Assembly (NCBI RefSeq): GCF_009498215.1
Contig: NZ_CP043498.1
Span: 3,863,798 to 3,927,797 of the forward strand
Length of the DNA stretch: 64,000 nucleotides
Reading direction: 5' to 3'
DNA from: Rhizobium grahamii
GTDB lineage: Bacteria > Pseudomonadota > Alphaproteobacteria > Rhizobiales > Rhizobiaceae
Made by a program: the position numbers and the translations under genes. Below the pieces are notes generated by a model that saw nothing but the letters and a program-made list of their open reading frames with translations, had not been told where the DNA came from and ran no database searches. Positions 62,368-64,000 of the stretch are shown here, in pieces (the first letter of the stretch is position 1; every line of letters starts with the position of its first letter).

Positions 62368-64000
62368 CTAGGCCAGTGCCTCGGCAATCAGATCATCCGC
62401 CGCTTCCGCCAGCACTGCGTCATGCGCTTCCCATGCACCGGCTCTTTGCCGATCTCCAGCATGACCGGAACCGCCAGCGGCGAGATGTGGTCGAGCGCAC
62501 GATGCGTGATGTGGCCCTTGATTCGCCTGAGCATATCGCCAAGCCGTGAAATATCCAAAAGCCCGGTCGCCGCATCCTGCCGTGTCGCCTGCAGCAGGAT
62601 GTGATCCGGCTCGTGGGTTCGAAGCACATCGTAGATCAGATCGGCCGACACCGTGACCTGTCGCCCGGTCTTTTCCTTGCCCGGGTGACGGCGCTCGATC
62701 AAGCCTGCAATCACGGCGCAATTGCGGAAGGTGCGCTTCAAGAGAAAGGATTCGTCGAGCCAGCTTTCGAGATCGTCGCCCAGCATGTCCTCATCGAAGA
62801 GATCGGCGAGGCTGAGCCGGCCGTTCTGGATCATCAGCCCCATGTCTTCGAAGCCCCAGATGCGAGCGAATAATCCGTCGCGACGAAGCCGAGCGGCTTG
62901 GCGCCGGCCCGCTCGAGCCGCCGCGTCAGCAGCATGCCGAGCGTTTGGTGCGCCAGCCGCCCTTCGAAGGGATAGACGACCATGTAGCAGCGGCTGCCGC
63001 GCGGGAAGGTTTCGATCAGCAGTTCGTCGCGCTTCGGCAACATCGACTTCTCGTTCTGGATCGCCAGCCAGTCGCGCACCTGATCCGGCAGATGGTGCCA
63101 GCGATCAGGATCGGCGATCATCGAACGCACCTGATCGGCCAGATAGGTGGAGAGCGGAAACTTGCCGCCGGCGTAGGAGGGGATCTTCGGGTCCATCGAG
63201 AAGGCTTGCGAAGCCAGCGCCTCGTTCTCGCGGATGCCCTCGAAGCGGAGCACCTTGCCGGCGAAAATGAAGGTGTCGCCGGGCGACAGCTGCTCGAAGA
63301 AATACTCCTCCATCTTGCCGAGCGTCGCACCACCGCGACCGATCCGGCCGCCTTCGCCGCGCTTGACCATGCGCAGGTTGAGCATCGGGCTTTCAACGAT
63401 GGTGCCGAGATTCAGCCGGTATTGCTGCGCCACCTGCGGGTTGGAAACGCGCCAGCGTCCCTCCTTGGTCTTGCGAATGCGGGCGTAGCGCTCATAGGTG
63501 CGCAGCGCATAGCCGCCCGTCGCAACGAAATCGACGACGCGCTCGAAGGTCTCCCAGGAGATATCCGCATATGGCGAGGCGCTGGTGATCTCATCGTAGA
63601 GCTCCAGCATGTCGAATGGCTCGGCGCAGGCCATGCGAGCACATGCTGTGCCAGTGCATCGAGCGCACCCTTGCCGACGGGCGGCGTGTCCTGCGCGCCG
63701 ATATAGTTCGCGTCGAGCGCGGCCTGGCATTCCATCACCTCGAAGCGGTTGGCCGGCACGAGGATCGCCTTCGAGGGCTCATCCATGCGGTGATTGGCGC
63801 GGCCCTGCGCTGGGCAAGCCGCGACGCACCCTTTGGCGCACCCACATGGACGACGAGATCGACATCGCCCCAGTCGATGCCGAGGTCAAGCGTCGAGGTA
63901 GCAACGACCGCCCGCAGCCGGTTTGCCGCATCGCGGCCTCCACCTTGCGGCGCTGCCGACATCGAGCGAACCGTGATGCAGCGCGATCGGCAGGTTCTCC
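62368..64000 (-). pseudogene. ligase-associated DEXH-box helicase (Lhr-type), 3' part, multiply frameshifted
   Basis: Only the C-terminal part is in the window; the gene continues beyond 64000. Recognisable pieces, in order, are HHGSLDV, QRRKVEAAM, AANRLRAVVATSTLDLGIDWG (motif V region), GRANHRMDEPSKAILVPANR (motif VI), ALDALAQHVL, the winged-helix part DISWETFERVVDFVATGGYALR, and the Lhr-core C-terminal domain ending IAEALA. These lie in different frames. Breaks are needed near 63956, 63928, 63804, 63636, 62873 and 62431, each repaired by one added base. It pairs with pdeM as in the Lhr-PdeM-ligase-exonuclease repair cluster. Confidence 0.85.

Noticed and set aside
1..64000. Mobile elements, prophage or CRISPR arrays
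   Set aside because: No transposase, integrase, phage structural gene or regularly spaced repeats were seen; both tRNA genes lack adjacent integrase genes.

Overview
The window reads as a chromosomal stretch of an alphaproteobacterium of the Rhizobium/Agrobacterium/Ensifer group. Supporting signs are high GC content, GcrA (the alphaproteobacterial cell-cycle regulator) with a promoter rich in GANTC (CcrM) sites, a SAM-II riboswitch in front of metZ, a phoR-pstSCAB-phoU-phoB locus with a Pho box, NodD-like LysR architecture, and a chemoreceptor ending in a DWTEF tether. I see no prophage, insertion sequence, CRISPR array or conjugative module.

Layout. 0-8.3 kb: alpha/beta hydrolase, pgi, a LysR regulator divergent from a DJ-1-like/ABM/SDR operon, fadD with a palindromic operator, and a PRC-barrel protein. 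8.3-16 kb: beta-mannosidase, gloA, an osmF-yehYXW type osmolyte ABC importer, and cutC. 16-25.2 kb: a sugar-acid catabolic locus, probably for L-fucose or a related sugar: Zn-dehydrogenase, RbsABC-type importer, FucU mutarotase, aldo/keto reductase, UxaA-family dehydratase and a GntR-type regulator, with matching operator-like sequences in front of both transcription units. 25.3-30 kb: a lone flagellin, tRNA-Thr, an NMO-family oxidoreductase with a second operator of the fadD type, a membrane protein of unknown function and PPK2. 30-38 kb: the phosphate regulon core. 38-46 kb: gcrA, argD-argF-hslO, apaG, SAM-II/metZ and dcd. 46-56 kb: tRNA-Gly, an acyltransferase, a chemoreceptor, a glycosyltransferase, an orphan periplasmic binding protein, TerB-like and SNase-like proteins, an S24 repressor with an operator, and a LuxR-type response regulator. 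56-64 kb: pyrD, a MATE exporter, small envelope proteins, a methyltransferase, a YitT-type protein, and pdeM with the 3' part of a ligase-associated DEXH helicase.

The strongest cross-cutting observation is about sequence quality or gene decay. At least twelve single-base reading-frame breaks interrupt seven otherwise well-conserved genes: LysR, beta-mannosidase, aldo/keto reductase, pstA, a racemase-like gene, a glycosyltransferase, and the helicase (six times). Every one is repaired by adding exactly one base, mostly in a short C or G run. This pattern points to a systematic deletion error in the source sequence rather than biology. In one case (AKR/FucU) it creates a false fusion protein.

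I found no convincingly new multi-gene system. The most interesting regulatory signals are the SAM-II riboswitch with mutually exclusive antiterminator and terminator stems, the GANTC cluster and hairpin leader between gcrA and argD, the paired TTGACGT...ACGTCAA operators, and the operator pair of the sugar locus.
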